64,000 nt of DNA. Origin: Thalassospira marina (lineage in GTDB: Bacteria > Pseudomonadota > Alphaproteobacteria > Rhodospirillales > Thalassospiraceae). The position numbers and the translations under genes were made by a program. This document shows positions 1-9,160 of this stretch, in pieces (position 1 is the first letter of the stretch; each line of letters opens with the position of its first letter). The stretch lies in assembly GCF_002844375.1 (NCBI RefSeq), contig NZ_CP024199.1:3760001-3824000 (forward strand). Direction: 5' to 3'. The notes under the pieces are model-generated. The model was not told the origin of the DNA. It saw nothing but the letters and a program-made list of their open reading frames with translations, and searched no databases.

Positions 1-6
1 CTAGAA

Positions 7-945
7 ATGTCAAGATTACCGCCGCTTAACGCCCTTCGCGTTTTTAACGCTGCCGCGCGCCATTTGAATTTTTCACTGGCGGCAAAGGAATTGTGCGTCA
101 CCCACAGTGCGGTCAGCCACCAGATCCGCCATCTCGAAGACTGGATGGGATGCACCCTGTTTGTGCGCCATGCCGGGGGTGTGCGCCTGACCGATGCGGG
201 GCAAAGCCTGCAACAAACCACGCAGCAGGCCTTTGGTATGCTGGAAACGCGCTGTATTGAAATTATGACACGGCGTGAACCGGCCCGCCTGGGCCTGGGT
301 GCCCCGGCCAGTTTCCTTGCCAACTGGCTTATTCCGCGCATTGAAAAATTTGAAAACCACCATCCTGACATCGCCCTGAAACTGCAAACCAGCACATCGA
401 TTGCCGATCTTTTAAACCACAATGTCGATGCGATTATTCTGGCCGGGTCGAACTGGCCTGCGGGCGTGACTGCCGTTCCGCTATTTGCCGAAACCATCGG
501 CCCAGTTTGTGCAGCAACGCTGGCTGAAAAAATCACAAACCCGGCCGATATTGGCCACCATGCCATATTAAATACATCCTCGCGCCCCGGCGCATGGGCA
601 GATTGGGTAAAGGCCCTAAAAACGAACCAGACACCAAACCCCGCCAGTACCAGGACCGCCAGCGCCAGCATCAGCCCAACGGGCCGACAGTTCGACCATC
701 TGGGTTTGATGCTGGAAGCAGCCATTGCCGGGCTTGGCATTGCCATTGCGCCGGAACTTCTGGTCACACAGGAGCTTTACCGCAACCGCCTGCATGCCCC
801 GCTGGGATTTGTGCCATCGGGCGCATTCTTTTGCCTGTGTTATCGCAAGGATGACCCGGAAAATGCCCAAATGACCAGCCTGCTGGCATGGTTGCGCGAC
901 GAGGCCGGGTTGGATGTTGAAGTTGAGGCTAAAACCAAGGCCTGA
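7..945 (+). CDS. LysR-family transcriptional regulator, GcvA-like
   Basis: The 312-residue protein has the LysR layout. An N-terminal winged helix-turn-helix (about residues 4-65) opens with LPPLNALRVFNAAARHLNFS and contains the recognition-helix stretch THSAVSHQIRHLE. An effector-binding domain of the periplasmic-binding-protein type follows (about 92-300). The opening and the SAVSHQIR helix are typical of the GcvA subgroup, which includes activators of glycine cleavage and beta-lactamase genes; the actual target here is unknown. The ATG lies six bases from the window edge, so its promoter and any divergent target gene are out of view. It is convergent with secA, and the hairpin at 1080-1110 separates the two. 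Family assignment is secure; effector and regulon are not. Confidence 0.9.
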   Translation: MSRLPPLNALRVFNAAARHLNFSLAAKELCVTHSAVSHQIRHLEDWMGCTLFVRHAGGVRLTDAGQSLQQTTQQAFGMLETRCIEIMTRREPARLGLGAPASFLANWLIPRIEKFENHHPDIALKLQTSTSIADLLNHNVDAIILAGSNWPAGVTAVPLFAETIGPVCAATLAEKITNPADIGHHAILNTSSRPGAWADWVKALKTNQTPNPASTRTASASISPTGRQFDHLGLMLEAAIAGLGIAIAPELLVTQELYRNRLHAPLGFVPSGAFFCLCYRKDDPENAQMTSLLAWLRDEAGLDVEVEAKTKA

Positions 946-1079
946 CCGCGTACGGTAAGGACATATCCGGGCCCGGGTCCGCAGCCTTGCGACATTCTGC
1001 CAATTAAGCGGCGATCACATCACACCGCACCCGCACCGCACCACGCAAACTCTCTTAAAACCGCATTCCGGGCATAAAA

Positions 1080-1110
1080 AAAAACGCGCCACACGAAGCG
1101 GCGCGTTTTT
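1080..1110. terminator. Bidirectional rho-independent terminator between LysR gene and secA
   Basis: A perfect 11-bp stem (AAAAACGCGCC pairing with GGCGCGTTTTT) encloses a 9-nt loop. A-runs on one side and T-runs on the other let it end transcripts from both convergent genes. Confidence 0.85.
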
Positions 1111-1127
1111 AATCTGGCAAAGGTCAA

Positions 1128-3848
1128 TCAGCCGATTTGACCGTGGCAATGTTTGTATTTTTTGCCTGAACCGCACGGGCACGGGGCATTGCGCGAAACG
1201 CGGCCCCAGGTTGCCGGGTTGTTCGGGTCAACCGGGCCAGTTGCCTGACGGGACTGCGCAGTGTCCTGCATGCGTTCCTCGGCGGCGGTTGCTGCCGTGG
1301 CATCGCTTTCAGGGGCCGGGTGGCTTTCGTGCATTTCCTGCTGGCGGCGCGGTTCAAGGTCTTCCGGGCGCGGGGCAGACTGCAATTCAACATGCGACAG
1401 CATCTGCGTGACACGTTCACGCAACATGCCCAGCATGCCTTCAAACAGGTTAAAGGCTTCGCGTTTGAACTCGTTTAACGGATCACGCTGACCATAGGCA
1501 CGCAGGCCAATGCCCTGACGCAGATGGTCAAGTGCCAGAAGGTGGTCTTTCCATGACTGGTCAAGCAACTGCAACAGCAGGCTTTTTTCGACCTGACGGA
1601 TGATATCGGCACCATAATTGGCAACCTTGGCGGCCATTTTGGAATCAACGGCTTTTTCGATGCGTTCCTGCACGACAGACGGATCAATGCCTTCTTCCTT
1701 GGTCCAGTCTTCGACCGGCAGATCAAGGCCGAACAGGCGCAGGCATTCTTCATGCAGCGAAGTTGCTTCCCATTGTTCCGGATAAACTTTTTCCGGGCAA
1801 TGGCGGGCAACCAGACCTTCGATGACTTCGGCGCGCATTTCCGCGACGTCTTCGGCAACGTCTTTGGCCTGCATCAGGTCGCGGCGCTGTTCATAAATCA
1901 CCTTACGCTGGTCATTCATGACATCGTCAAATTTCAGCAGGTTCTTACGAATGTCGAAGTTGCGGCCTTCAACCTTCTGCTGTGCCTTTTCCAGCGCCTT
2001 GTTGATCCAGGGGTGGTAAATGGCTTCGCCTTTTTCCAGCCCCAGCTTCTGAAGCATGCTGTCCATGCGTTCAGAACCGAAAATGCGCATCAGGTCATCT
2101 TCGAGCGACAGGAAGAATTTCGATGCCCCCGGGTCACCCTGACGGCCCGAACGGCCACGCAACTGGTTATCGATACGACGCGATTCATGGCGTTCAGTAC
2201 CAATCACAAACAGGCCGCCAGCTTCGTGAACCTTTTTCTGGTCGGCAGCGACTTCTTCGCGAATGCGGGCGATGCCTTCTTCGCGTTTTGCATCCTCAAC
2301 ATCGGCCAGTTCAAGTTCGGCACGCATTTCAACGTTACCGCCAAGTTTGATGTCGGTACCACGACCGGCCATATTGGTGGCAATCGTGATTGCACCGGGT
2401 GCACCAGCCTGGGCAACGATATAGGCTTCGCGCTCATGCTGCTTGGCGTTCAGGATTTCGTGCGGAATTTTACGCTTTTTCAAAAGCGCGCTGAGCATTT
2501 CCGACTTTTCAATCGACACCGTACCCACCAGGGCCGGCTGGCCGCGGTCATGGCATTCGACCAGCAGGTCGGCAATGGCATCCCATTTTTCTTCGGCAGT
2601 ACGATAGATTTCGTCGTCATAATCTTTACGGGCAACCGGGCGATGGGTCGGAATTTCAACCACGCGCAGACCGTAAATTTCTTCAAATTCCTCGGCTTCG
2701 GTCATGGCCGTACCAGTCATGCCCGAAAGCTTCGGATAGAGACGGAAATAATTCTGGAAGGTGATCGAGGCCAGGGTCTGGTTTTCGTTCTGGACTTCGA
2801 CGCGTTCCTTGGCTTCAAGCGCCTGGTGCAGGCCATCGGAATAACGGCGGCCTTCCATCATACGACCGGTAAATTCGTCAATGATGACAACCTTGTTGTC
2901 CTTGACGATGTAATCGGTATCACGCTGGAACAGCTTGTGCGCCCGCAAAGCCTGGTTGGTGTGGTGCACCAGATGAATATTGTTGATGTCATAAAGGGTT
3001 CCTTCGGTCAGGATTCCCATTTCTTTCAACAATTGTTCGGCATGCTCGGTCCCTTCTTCGGTCAGGGTCACGGCACGGGCTTTTTCGTCTTTTTCGTAAT
3101 CTTCGTCGGTCAGCTTGGGGATAAGCTGGTCAACCGCCTGATACATGGCCGAGCTGTCTTCGGCGGGGCCGGAAATGATCAGCGGGGTACGGGCTTCGTC
3201 AACCAGGATCGAGTCAACTTCGTCGACGATGGCATAGTTGAATTCGCGCTGAACCATGTCTTCCAGACGGAATTTCATGTTATCGCGCAGATAGTCAAAG
3301 CCAAGTTCGTTATTGGTGGCATAGGTGATGTCACAGCGATAGGCCGCGCGGCGCTGGTCATCGGTCATGCCATGCATGATCACGCCAACCGACATCCCCA
3401 GAAAGCCGTAAACCTGCCCCATCCATTCCGCGTCACGACGGGCCAGATAATCGTTGACCGTCACAACGTGAACGCCCTTGCCTTCGAGCGCATTAAGATA
3501 AACCGGCAGGGTCGAAACCAGGGTTTTACCTTCGCCCGTCTTCATTTCGGCGATTTTGCCGTCATTCAGAACAATGCCGCCTGTCATCTGCACATCATAA
3601 TGACGTTCGCCGCGAACACGTTTTGCGGCTTCGCGCACCGTGGCATAGGCATCGGGCAGAACCTGGGCAAGGGTCTCACCGTTTTTCAGACGATCGCGCA
3701 GCCATTCGGTGCGGGCGCGCAGGTCTTCGTCAGACAGTTTTTCGACCTCGGGTTCCAAGGCGTTGATTTGCTCGACCGTGGCCCGAAGGGCTTTGATTTC
3801 ACGATCGTTAGCTGAACCGAAAATTTTCCGGGCAATGACGCCGAGCAT
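1128..3848 (-). CDS. secA: Protein translocase ATPase SecA
   Basis: SecA is the motor ATPase that drives unfolded preproteins through SecYEG at the inner membrane. The 906-residue product has the family start MLGVIARKIFGSANDREIK, the Walker A motif MKTGEGKT (about residue 100), the DEAD-type segment DEVDSILVDEARTP (about 205-220), the second RecA-like fold with NMAGRGTDIKLGG, and the helical scaffold and wing domains. It ends with the C-terminal zinc-binding tail CPCGSGKKYKHCHG that contacts SecB. The frame stays open upstream to 3944, but the start at 3848 matches the conserved SecA N terminus and has an AGGA Shine-Dalgarno 9 nt upstream, so the extra 32 codons are rejected. Length is normal for alphaproteobacteria. 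Confidence 0.98.
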   Translation of the reverse strand: MLGVIARKIFGSANDREIKALRATVEQINALEPEVEKLSDEDLRARTEWLRDRLKNGETLAQVLPDAYATVREAAKRVRGERHYDVQMTGGIVLNDGKIAEMKTGEGKTLVSTLPVYLNALEGKGVHVVTVNDYLARRDAEWMGQVYGFLGMSVGVIMHGMTDDQRRAAYRCDITYATNNELGFDYLRDNMKFRLEDMVQREFNYAIVDEVDSILVDEARTPLIISGPAEDSSAMYQAVDQLIPKLTDEDYEKDEKARAVTLTEEGTEHAEQLLKEMGILTEGTLYDINNIHLVHHTNQALRAHKLFQRDTDYIVKDNKVVIIDEFTGRMMEGRRYSDGLHQALEAKERVEVQNENQTLASITFQNYFRLYPKLSGMTGTAMTEAEEFEEIYGLRVVEIPTHRPVARKDYDDEIYRTAEEKWDAIADLLVECHDRGQPALVGTVSIEKSEMLSALLKKRKIPHEILNAKQHEREAYIVAQAGAPGAITIATNMAGRGTDIKLGGNVEMRAELELADVEDAKREEGIARIREEVAADQKKVHEAGGLFVIGTERHESRRIDNQLRGRSGRQGDPGASKFFLSLEDDLMRIFGSERMDSMLQKLGLEKGEAIYHPWINKALEKAQQKVEGRNFDIRKNLLKFDDVMNDQRKVIYEQRRDLMQAKDVAEDVAEMRAEVIEGLVARHCPEKVYPEQWEATSLHEECLRLFGLDLPVEDWTKEEGIDPSVVQERIEKAVDSKMAAKVANYGADIIRQVEKSLLLQLLDQSWKDHLLALDHLRQGIGLRAYGQRDPLNEFKREAFNLFEGMLGMLRERVTQMLSHVELQSAPRPEDLEPRRQQEMHESHPAPESDATAATAAEERMQDTAQSRQATGPVDPNNPATWGRVSRNAPCPCGSGKKYKHCHGQIG

Positions 3849-3915
3849 TAAAACGTTCCTGGATAAAATGAAAATAACAAACAGACGGGTTCCGGGATAA
3901 TACCGGGCCCGATCA

Positions 3916-3944
3916 CAGATAGAACCCTGACTTTGATCTGTCAA
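3916..3944 (-). promoter_or_regulatory. Possible sigma70-type promoter for secA
   Basis: On the minus strand a perfect TTGACA (3944-3939) is followed after 17 nt by TATCTG (3921-3916). The -10 element is poor (3 of 6). It would give a leader of about 60 nt before the secA ATG. Prediction from pattern only. Confidence 0.35.
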
Positions 3945-4020
3945 CGGAACGAACCACTAACTTGCATGTGATATGCCCGCATTCATACCATTCCGTATAA
4001 ATCTGCCCGTTTTTTGGTTC

Positions 4021-4049
4021 TTGAGATGGGCGTAAAAAGGCATTATGGT
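4021..4049 (+). promoter_or_regulatory. Possible sigma70-type promoter for the 4152-6396 gene pair
   Basis: TTGAGA (4021-4026), a 17-nt spacer and TATGGT (4044-4049) lie about 100 nt before the first gene of the pair, in the divergent spacer with secA. The rest of this 300-bp spacer shows no other recognisable element. Confidence 0.4.
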
Positions 4050-4151
4050 AAAACCTTAAGTTTTCAAAGCGGGCAAGTAGCCCGAACATATCGCCCGATC
4101 CGGCAAAACCGGCCATGATCCCGCGATATCGTGCCTCAGGAGGAGGATATC

Positions 4152-5276
4152 ATGGCGGATATATCCGCATTTGGCCCGCTGCGTGGCGGATCGATTCCCA
4201 ATACGGATGCCCGTTTGACCCAGGGGCATGGCACAGATTCCGAAGCAGGCACGCGTCTTGGCCGCCCGGCATCTCAGGCTGTTGACCGCCTGTCGCTTTC
4301 GCCCCAGGCCGTAAGTGCGGCACAGGCCAGCGACAAATCGGGCAAAACAGACGCAAACCCGCTGGTTTCGGCTGACGGACTGGGCAATGATGCCCTGTCA
4401 TCGGCGCTGGAACTGGTGCGCGACAGCGTTACCGAAATGTTTGCCCTTTCCGGCATGAGCGATAGCGACGCCAAAGCCGCGACCCAGTCGCTGTTTGACA
4501 ATATCAAGGAAATGGCATCAGGCTCTGACAGCTTTGATTTTTCCTTCAAACAGGCGATTGCCAGCCATTCGCGCAGTGAAATTGCCTATAGCAACGGCAA
4601 TGCATCGGCAGCGGGCTTTGCCGAGTCTGCCATGTTTGCCGCCCAGTCGCTTGATATCAGCATCGACAATACCACCGGCGATTTTTCATTCAGTTACAAT
4701 ACCGCCAAGCTGGAAGTTTCCCGCGTATCGGTTGCCGCCATTGGCAATAGCGCCGGTGCCGCCATGGGCGCATTGGGCACGGCCCTTAACGGGCTTTCGG
4801 GTGGCGGGCTGGTTAACAGCCTTGGCCAGTCGGCCGGGGCAGGCACGGGCGGGCTTCTGTTTGATATGAACGGCACAGGCGTTGCCGACTTCATCAAGGA
4901 TCTTCTGGAAAAAACCACCGGGGATTCCAGCGCCGCCGCCAAAACAACCGACCAGCAGGGCGATGCCGCCGCAGGCAATGCAAATGCAGCCAGCACCAGC
5001 CAGGCTGGGCCAAGCAGCGCTGATCTGGCCCTGAAACATGCAAGCGACCTGCAATCCCAGTTGATGAAACAGGCCGCAGTGATTGTGCGTGAAGTCCAGC
5101 AGATGATGCAGCCCGATGAAAACGGCGTTGACCGTCCGATCACCAAACTGGGGATCGAACTGATGCTGCCGCTGGGCCGTGCGGGCAATGATGGCACATC
5201 GCCAACCTTCCAGATGCCCGATGGCAACAAGGTTGCAATTGCCCCGGGCGATGATGCATCGGGCCTGAACGCGTAA
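4152..5276 (+). CDS. Hypothetical protein, Ala/Ser/Gly-rich
   Basis: I do not recognise this 374-residue protein. It has no signal peptide or transmembrane segment. The first 65 residues are low-complexity and polar. Around residues 80-125 a predicted helical segment contains ELVRDSVTEMFALSGMSDSDA. A segment rich in alternating hydrophobics (DISIDNTTGDFSFSYNTAKLEVSRV cut short here, about 165-190) suggests beta strands. A second Ala/Gly/Ser-rich linker leads to a C-terminal part with VIVREVQQMMQ and a short predicted beta region. The start was chosen at the ATG preceded by an excellent AGGAGGA Shine-Dalgarno; a GTG 21 nt upstream is less likely. It sits 40 nt before the next gene, which has a similar layout (low-complexity N terminus, helical LSG segment, strand pair), so the two are probably one operon and possibly related in origin. 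Confidence 0.75.
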   Translation: MADISAFGPLRGGSIPNTDARLTQGHGTDSEAGTRLGRPASQAVDRLSLSPQAVSAAQASDKSGKTDANPLVSADGLGNDALSSALELVRDSVTEMFALSGMSDSDAKAATQSLFDNIKEMASGSDSFDFSFKQAIASHSRSEIAYSNGNASAAGFAESAMFAAQSLDISIDNTTGDFSFSYNTAKLEVSRVSVAAIGNSAGAAMGALGTALNGLSGGGLVNSLGQSAGAGTGGLLFDMNGTGVADFIKDLLEKTTGDSSAAAKTTDQQGDAAAGNANAASTSQAGPSSADLALKHASDLQSQLMKQAAVIVREVQQMMQPDENGVDRPITKLGIELMLPLGRAGNDGTSPTFQMPDGNKVAIAPGDDASGLNA

Positions 5277-5316
5277 ACCGCCTTTTCCTGAAACGCTGTC
5301 ATAACGGAGACAGCCG

Positions 5317-6396
5317 ATGGTTTCACTTGGCATGAATAGCGCGGCACAGGGCCGCGCCAGCGCACTGCTTTCCACCCAGCAAGCCGGTAACGGCGGCAGT
5401 GCCAGTCTGCAGGCCAGCGCCTCCACGCGCAGCCAAAGCGCGATCAGCATTAATGCCACCACGAATGGCGCAACCAGTGCCGCGCGCACCGCACAGGGCG
5501 CGGCAGGCAATGCCAGCACCACATCGGTTGGGGCCAGTGCATCCTCGCAAATATCGCAGCAGCTTCATCTAACCGTGAATGGCGGCGATGTGGTCAATGA
5601 TGCATCGCGACGTATGAACCGCGATGCATTGATTGTTTTTGCAATGCTTGGCGTTCCGCCCGAACAGGCCCGCAAAATGGCGGAAGACCTTTCGGGGACA
5701 GCAGATGCCGTCGTAAACCATCAGGGTTTCAATGCTGCGCTTCGTAATGCGGGCCAGGGAACCGGCGGGTTTTCGCTGGTGGCAAGCAGCGTCGAATTGC
5801 AGGTCAGCCAGACCGACATTCAGGCCAGCAGCAGCAATGGTGGTGTGACCCGCATTTCGGTGAGCGATTTTCAAATGCGCGTCAGCCAGATTCGCATGGA
5901 AATTGGCAATGTCACCCAGCAGGACCCGCTGATTTTGGACCTGGATGGCAATGGCATTGATATTACCAGCCTGCGCGACGGGGCAGTTTTTGACCTGGAT
6001 GGCAATGGCACAAAGGACCGCGTGGCATGGGTTGCCGGCAATGATGCCCTGCTGGCACTCGATAAAAACAAAAACGGCCAGATCGATGATGGCACCGAAC
6101 TGTTTGGCGATCAGAATGGTGCCAAAGACGGTTTTGCCGAACTGGCAACCTATGATGATAACAGCGATGGCACCATCGATGCGCAGGACAAGGTGTTTTC
6201 ATCGCTGATCCTGCTCCATGCCGATGGCTCGCAATCCAGCCTGAGCGACGAAGGCATTGCCAGCATTCGTGTTTCCGCCATTACGCCCTTATCCGAACGC
6301 CTTGTCGGCGGCACACTGGCAGCCGAAGGCGAATTTGTGCGCGATGATGGCAGCGTTGGCAAAACCGGCGAAGTCCTGCTCGACATGCAGGCGTGA
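5317..6396 (+). CDS. Hypothetical protein with EF-hand/dockerin-like calcium-binding loops
   Basis: The 359-residue protein begins with about 90 low-complexity Ala/Ser/Gln/Thr residues. A helical segment (ALIVFAMLGVPPEQARKMAE, about 105-124) and a strand-rich stretch with VELQVSQTDI follow. The C-terminal part (about 205-300) carries four acidic loops of the DxDxNG type: LDLDGNGIDI, FDLDGNGTKD, LDKNKNGQIDDGTELFGD and DDNSDGTIDAQD. This arrangement is well known from haemolysin-type and large secreted calcium-binding proteins, so Ca2+ binding is likely. No Sec signal peptide is visible; if exported it may use a type I system, but that is inference. GGAGA lies 9 nt before the ATG. It follows the preceding unknown gene closely. 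The function is unknown. Confidence 0.8.
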   Translation: MVSLGMNSAAQGRASALLSTQQAGNGGSASLQASASTRSQSAISINATTNGATSAARTAQGAAGNASTTSVGASASSQISQQLHLTVNGGDVVNDASRRMNRDALIVFAMLGVPPEQARKMAEDLSGTADAVVNHQGFNAALRNAGQGTGGFSLVASSVELQVSQTDIQASSSNGGVTRISVSDFQMRVSQIRMEIGNVTQQDPLILDLDGNGIDITSLRDGAVFDLDGNGTKDRVAWVAGNDALLALDKNKNGQIDDGTELFGDQNGAKDGFAELATYDDNSDGTIDAQDKVFSSLILLHADGSQSSLSDEGIASIRVSAITPLSERLVGGTLAAEGEFVRDDGSVGKTGEVLLDMQA

Positions 6397-6397
6397 C

Positions 6398-6426
6398 AAT
6401 GCCTGCTTTCGTATGAAGCGGGCATT
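6398..6426 (+). terminator. Hairpin after the calcium-loop gene, possible terminator
   Basis: An 11-bp stem (AATGCCTGCTT with AAGCGGGCATT, one G-U pair) and 7-nt loop start two bases after the stop codon. No T-run follows, so intrinsic termination would be weak. Confidence 0.4.
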
Positions 6427-6861
6427 ACATGTCATTGGTGAATGACGCATCCCATCCGCGATTGCCAATCCGGTCTAAAATTTGCTCACAAATCCCATTG
6501 CCCGGCGTCTGTTGGCGGCCTGTTTGCCGCTCACATATGCTTTTCCATCAATCCCGCCCCGCCCTTTATTCCTGCCTGGCAAAAAACAAAGGTTGGTTTT
6601 GTCAAACCATGTAAACGGCGTGGCCTTTGGGGCGAAAACCGGAAAAGCGCACCTGATTGGCACGCAAGCTCCCTTAAATTGCCGCATTATACCGTTAGGG
6701 AACGGGAAATGACTGTCGCATTATCACGTTTACGCCAGCCAACCGGGAAAAAACCGTGACATTGGCGGCTGCCTCTTGTGCCGTGATAAAGGATATGATT
6801 TACCCGTTAGATATCAGGAACAGGGCCTCTATGGCCCCGAATAAATAAATCTGGAGAAAAC
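6427..6861. other. Intergenic region without a supported gene
   Basis: Short open frames exist in several registers, but none has a ribosome binding site or a recognisable product. The segment must contain the promoter of the following prolyl isomerase gene; I see no convincing -35/-10 pair. A small RNA cannot be ruled out by eye. Confidence 0.5.
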
Positions 6862-7701
6862 ATGCTGCGTAAAACCCTTCTTGCCGCTTCACTGGCCTCG
6901 GTCCTTCTTGCATCACCGGCCATGGCGCAGGATTCCGCCCCGGCTGAAGACAAGGTTCTGGCAACCGTCAACGGCGAAAAAATCATGGAATCCGAAGTCC
7001 GCGCAACGCAGCAGGGTCTTCCGGCACAATACCGCCAGTATCCGTTTGAAGCCCTGAAGCCGATGCTGCTGGACCGTGAAATCAGCCAGCGCCTGCTGAC
7101 CATGGCTGGCGAAAAAGACGGCCTGAACGACGATGCCGAGGTCAAAGACCGCGTGGCAGCCATGAAGCGCCGCATCGTTGCTGAAACCTATCTTGACCGC
7201 CAGATCGACAAGATCGTGACCGAAGATGCCGTGAAAAAACGTTACGACGAGTTCGTTAAAACCAACGAACCGGAAAACGAAGTGCATGCTCGCCACATCC
7301 TGCTGGAAAACGAAGCCGACGCCAAAGCCGTAATCAAGGAACTTGATGGTGGTGCGGATTTCGCCGAACTGGCCAAAGAAAAATCAACCGGCCCGTCCGG
7401 CCCGAATGGCGGCGATCTGGGCTTTTTCACCCATGACCAGATGGTGCCGGAATTTGCCGATGCCGCGTTCAAAATGGAACCGGGCAGCTACAGCAAGGAA
7501 CCGGTTAAAACCCAGTTTGGCTGGCACGTGATCAAGGTTGAAGAAACCAAAAAAGGCGAACAGCCGAGCTTTGAAGAAAAGCGTAACGAGCTGGCCGCAG
7601 AACTGACCCAGGATGCCTATAAAAAGCTTATTGCCGACCTTCGCGCCGATGCGAAGATCGACAACACCCTGGAAACCCCGGAAGCCAAAGAAAGCAAATA
7701 A
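6862..7701 (+). CDS. Periplasmic parvulin-type peptidyl-prolyl cis-trans isomerase (SurA/PpiC/PrsA-like)
   Basis: The 279-residue protein has a classical Sec signal peptide (MLRKTLLAASLASVLLASPAM, cleavage after AMA near residue 22) and no lipobox. A SurA-like N-terminal chaperone segment follows, containing ATVNGEKIMESEVRAT. The single parvulin rotamase domain (about 140-232) contains HARHILLE, the GGDLGFF loop and the closing FGWHVIKVEE, all hallmarks of the PpiC/rotamase family. It should assist folding of exported proteins in the periplasm. GGAGA lies 7 nt before the ATG. It stands alone between a 465-bp spacer and a strong terminator. It could be annotated as a SurA or PrsA homologue; the single rotamase domain makes PpiC-like the safer label. 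Confidence 0.92.
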   Translation: MLRKTLLAASLASVLLASPAMAQDSAPAEDKVLATVNGEKIMESEVRATQQGLPAQYRQYPFEALKPMLLDREISQRLLTMAGEKDGLNDDAEVKDRVAAMKRRIVAETYLDRQIDKIVTEDAVKKRYDEFVKTNEPENEVHARHILLENEADAKAVIKELDGGADFAELAKEKSTGPSGPNGGDLGFFTHDQMVPEFADAAFKMEPGSYSKEPVKTQFGWHVIKVEETKKGEQPSFEEKRNELAAELTQDAYKKLIADLRADAKIDNTLETPEAKESK

Positions 7702-7750
7702 GCCAGCGGTTGTGCCAACCGGCACCCCAGATGCTTGATTGCAGATGACG

Positions 7751-7784
7751 AAACGGGGTTGGCCCAATGGCCTGCCCCGTTTTT
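7751..7784 (+). terminator. Rho-independent terminator of the prolyl isomerase gene
   Basis: The stem AAACGGGG/CCCCGTTT continues, after a 2x2 internal mismatch, into GGCC/GGCC around a CAAT loop, and runs into a TTTTTATTTT tract. Confidence 0.8.
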
Positions 7785-7872
7785 ATTTTACAAGAGACAG
7801 CCTTTCGGATGGCATTGGTTCATCCGTTTTCGCATTGCCGGTAACCCCGGCCAGACAAGGGACATTAAACAC

Positions 7873-9102
7873 ATGGCTGCACATTCCGTTTCGCCGCTTG
7901 CCCCGGCCGCATTTCCCGAACTGCCCGCAATCAATGGCGTGAAGCTGCATACCGCGACCCTTGGTATCCGTTATAAGGGCCGCCCGGACGTCCTGCTGGC
8001 AGAACTGGCCGAAGGCAGCGCCGTTGCCGCCGTTTTCACCACATCAACCACTGCATCGGCTGCGGTGCGCTGGGGCCGCGAGGCATTGCGCGGCGGCAAG
8101 GCACGGGCATTTCTGGTAAATGCGGGCAATTCCATTGCCTTTACCGGCAAGGCTGGCGAACAGTTTGTCGCTGATGAAGTTGCTGCCACCAGCAAACTTT
8201 TGTCCTGCGAGAAAAACGAAATTTTCACCGCATCGACTGGCGTAATCGGCGAACCGGCCAAGGCTGACCGCATTACCGATGCCCTGCCCGCCATGCTGGC
8301 AGAAACCGCATCCTGGAGCGATGCGGCCCGTGCGATCATGACAACCGATACCTTTGCCAAAGGTGCTACCGCCAGTGCCGAAATTGATGGCACCACGGTT
8401 AAAATCGCGGGTATCGCCAAGGGTTCAGGCATGATCGAGCCGAACATGGCAACCATGCTGGCCTTTGTGTTTACCGATGCCAAAATCCCGCATGCGACCC
8501 TGCAGGCCATGCTGGCAGACTGCAATGGCCGCAGCTTCAATGCCATTACGGTTGATAGCGACACATCAACTTCCGACACCCTGCTGTGTGCCGCAACAGG
8601 TGCCGCTGGCAATGCCGAATTTGATGATCCCAATGGTCCGGACCTGGCTGCATTTAAAACCGCGCTGGAAGCCGTCCTGGTTGATCTGGCCCACCAGATC
8701 GTGCGTGACGGCGAAGGTGCCAGCAAGTTCATCACCGTCAATGTCACCTCGGCCCTGAATGATGGCGAAGCCAAAACAGCAGCCAAGGCCATTGCCAATT
8801 CGCCGCTGGTGAAAACCGCAATTGCCGGTGAAGACGCAAACTGGGGCCGTATCGTGATGGCTGTTGGCAAATGCGGCGTCATGGCCGACCCCAACAAGCT
8901 CACAGTTTCAATTGGCGGCATTCCGCTGGCCCATAAGGGCGAACGCGTTGCCGATTTTGACGAAGCCCCGGTAACCGCCCATATCAAAGGCCAGTATATC
9001 GAAATTGATGTTGATCTTGGCTTTGGTAATGGCAGCGCGACGGTGTGGACCTGCGATTTGACGCATGGTTACATTTCCATCAATGCCGATTACCGCAGCT
9101 GA
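7873..9102 (+). CDS. argJ: Bifunctional ornithine acetyltransferase / N-acetylglutamate synthase
   Basis: ArgJ transfers the acetyl group from N-acetylornithine to glutamate, and in bifunctional forms also uses acetyl-CoA, recycling acetyl groups in arginine biosynthesis in the cytoplasm. The 409-residue precursor has the self-cleavage site NMA-T-ML at Thr194, which becomes the catalytic nucleophile of the beta chain. It also has the oxyanion-loop STGVIGE (121-127), KGSGMIEP just before the cleavage point and EDANWGRI in the beta chain. The start at 7873 gives the usual family N terminus (SPLAPAAFPELP); an in-frame start 46 codons upstream lies inside the preceding terminator and is rejected. 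Whether it is mono- or bifunctional cannot be read from sequence alone. Confidence 0.96.
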   Translation: MAAHSVSPLAPAAFPELPAINGVKLHTATLGIRYKGRPDVLLAELAEGSAVAAVFTTSTTASAAVRWGREALRGGKARAFLVNAGNSIAFTGKAGEQFVADEVAATSKLLSCEKNEIFTASTGVIGEPAKADRITDALPAMLAETASWSDAARAIMTTDTFAKGATASAEIDGTTVKIAGIAKGSGMIEPNMATMLAFVFTDAKIPHATLQAMLADCNGRSFNAITVDSDTSTSDTLLCAATGAAGNAEFDDPNGPDLAAFKTALEAVLVDLAHQIVRDGEGASKFITVNVTSALNDGEAKTAAKAIANSPLVKTAIAGEDANWGRIVMAVGKCGVMADPNKLTVSIGGIPLAHKGERVADFDEAPVTAHIKGQYIEIDVDLGFGNGSATVWTCDLTHGYISINADYRS

Positions 9103-9129
9103 TTTAACGCTGCCTGGCAATAAGACGAC

Positions 9130-9160
9130 AAAGGCGCCCGCGGGCGCCTTTGCTGTTTTT
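9130..9160 (+). terminator. Rho-independent terminator of argJ
   Basis: A perfect 22-bp palindrome (AAAGGCGCCCG followed by its complement) precedes GCTGTTTTT. It overlaps the last bases of the convergent pentapeptide-repeat gene. Confidence 0.8.

Noticed and set aside
1752..3815. Plus-strand open frame of about 690 codons inside secA
   Set aside because: It lies antisense to a clear secA gene in the register that mirrors its codon bias; the translation shows no domain and no start signals.
3849..3944. Extended N terminus of SecA starting at a TTG
   Set aside because: The extra 32 residues are absent from the SecA family, and a ribosome site precedes the ATG at 3848; the TTG is more likely part of the -35 element.
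6429..6760. Short plus-strand frames between the calcium-loop gene and the prolyl isomerase
   Set aside because: They overlap in different registers, lack ribosome sites and have no recognisable composition; treated as non-coding.
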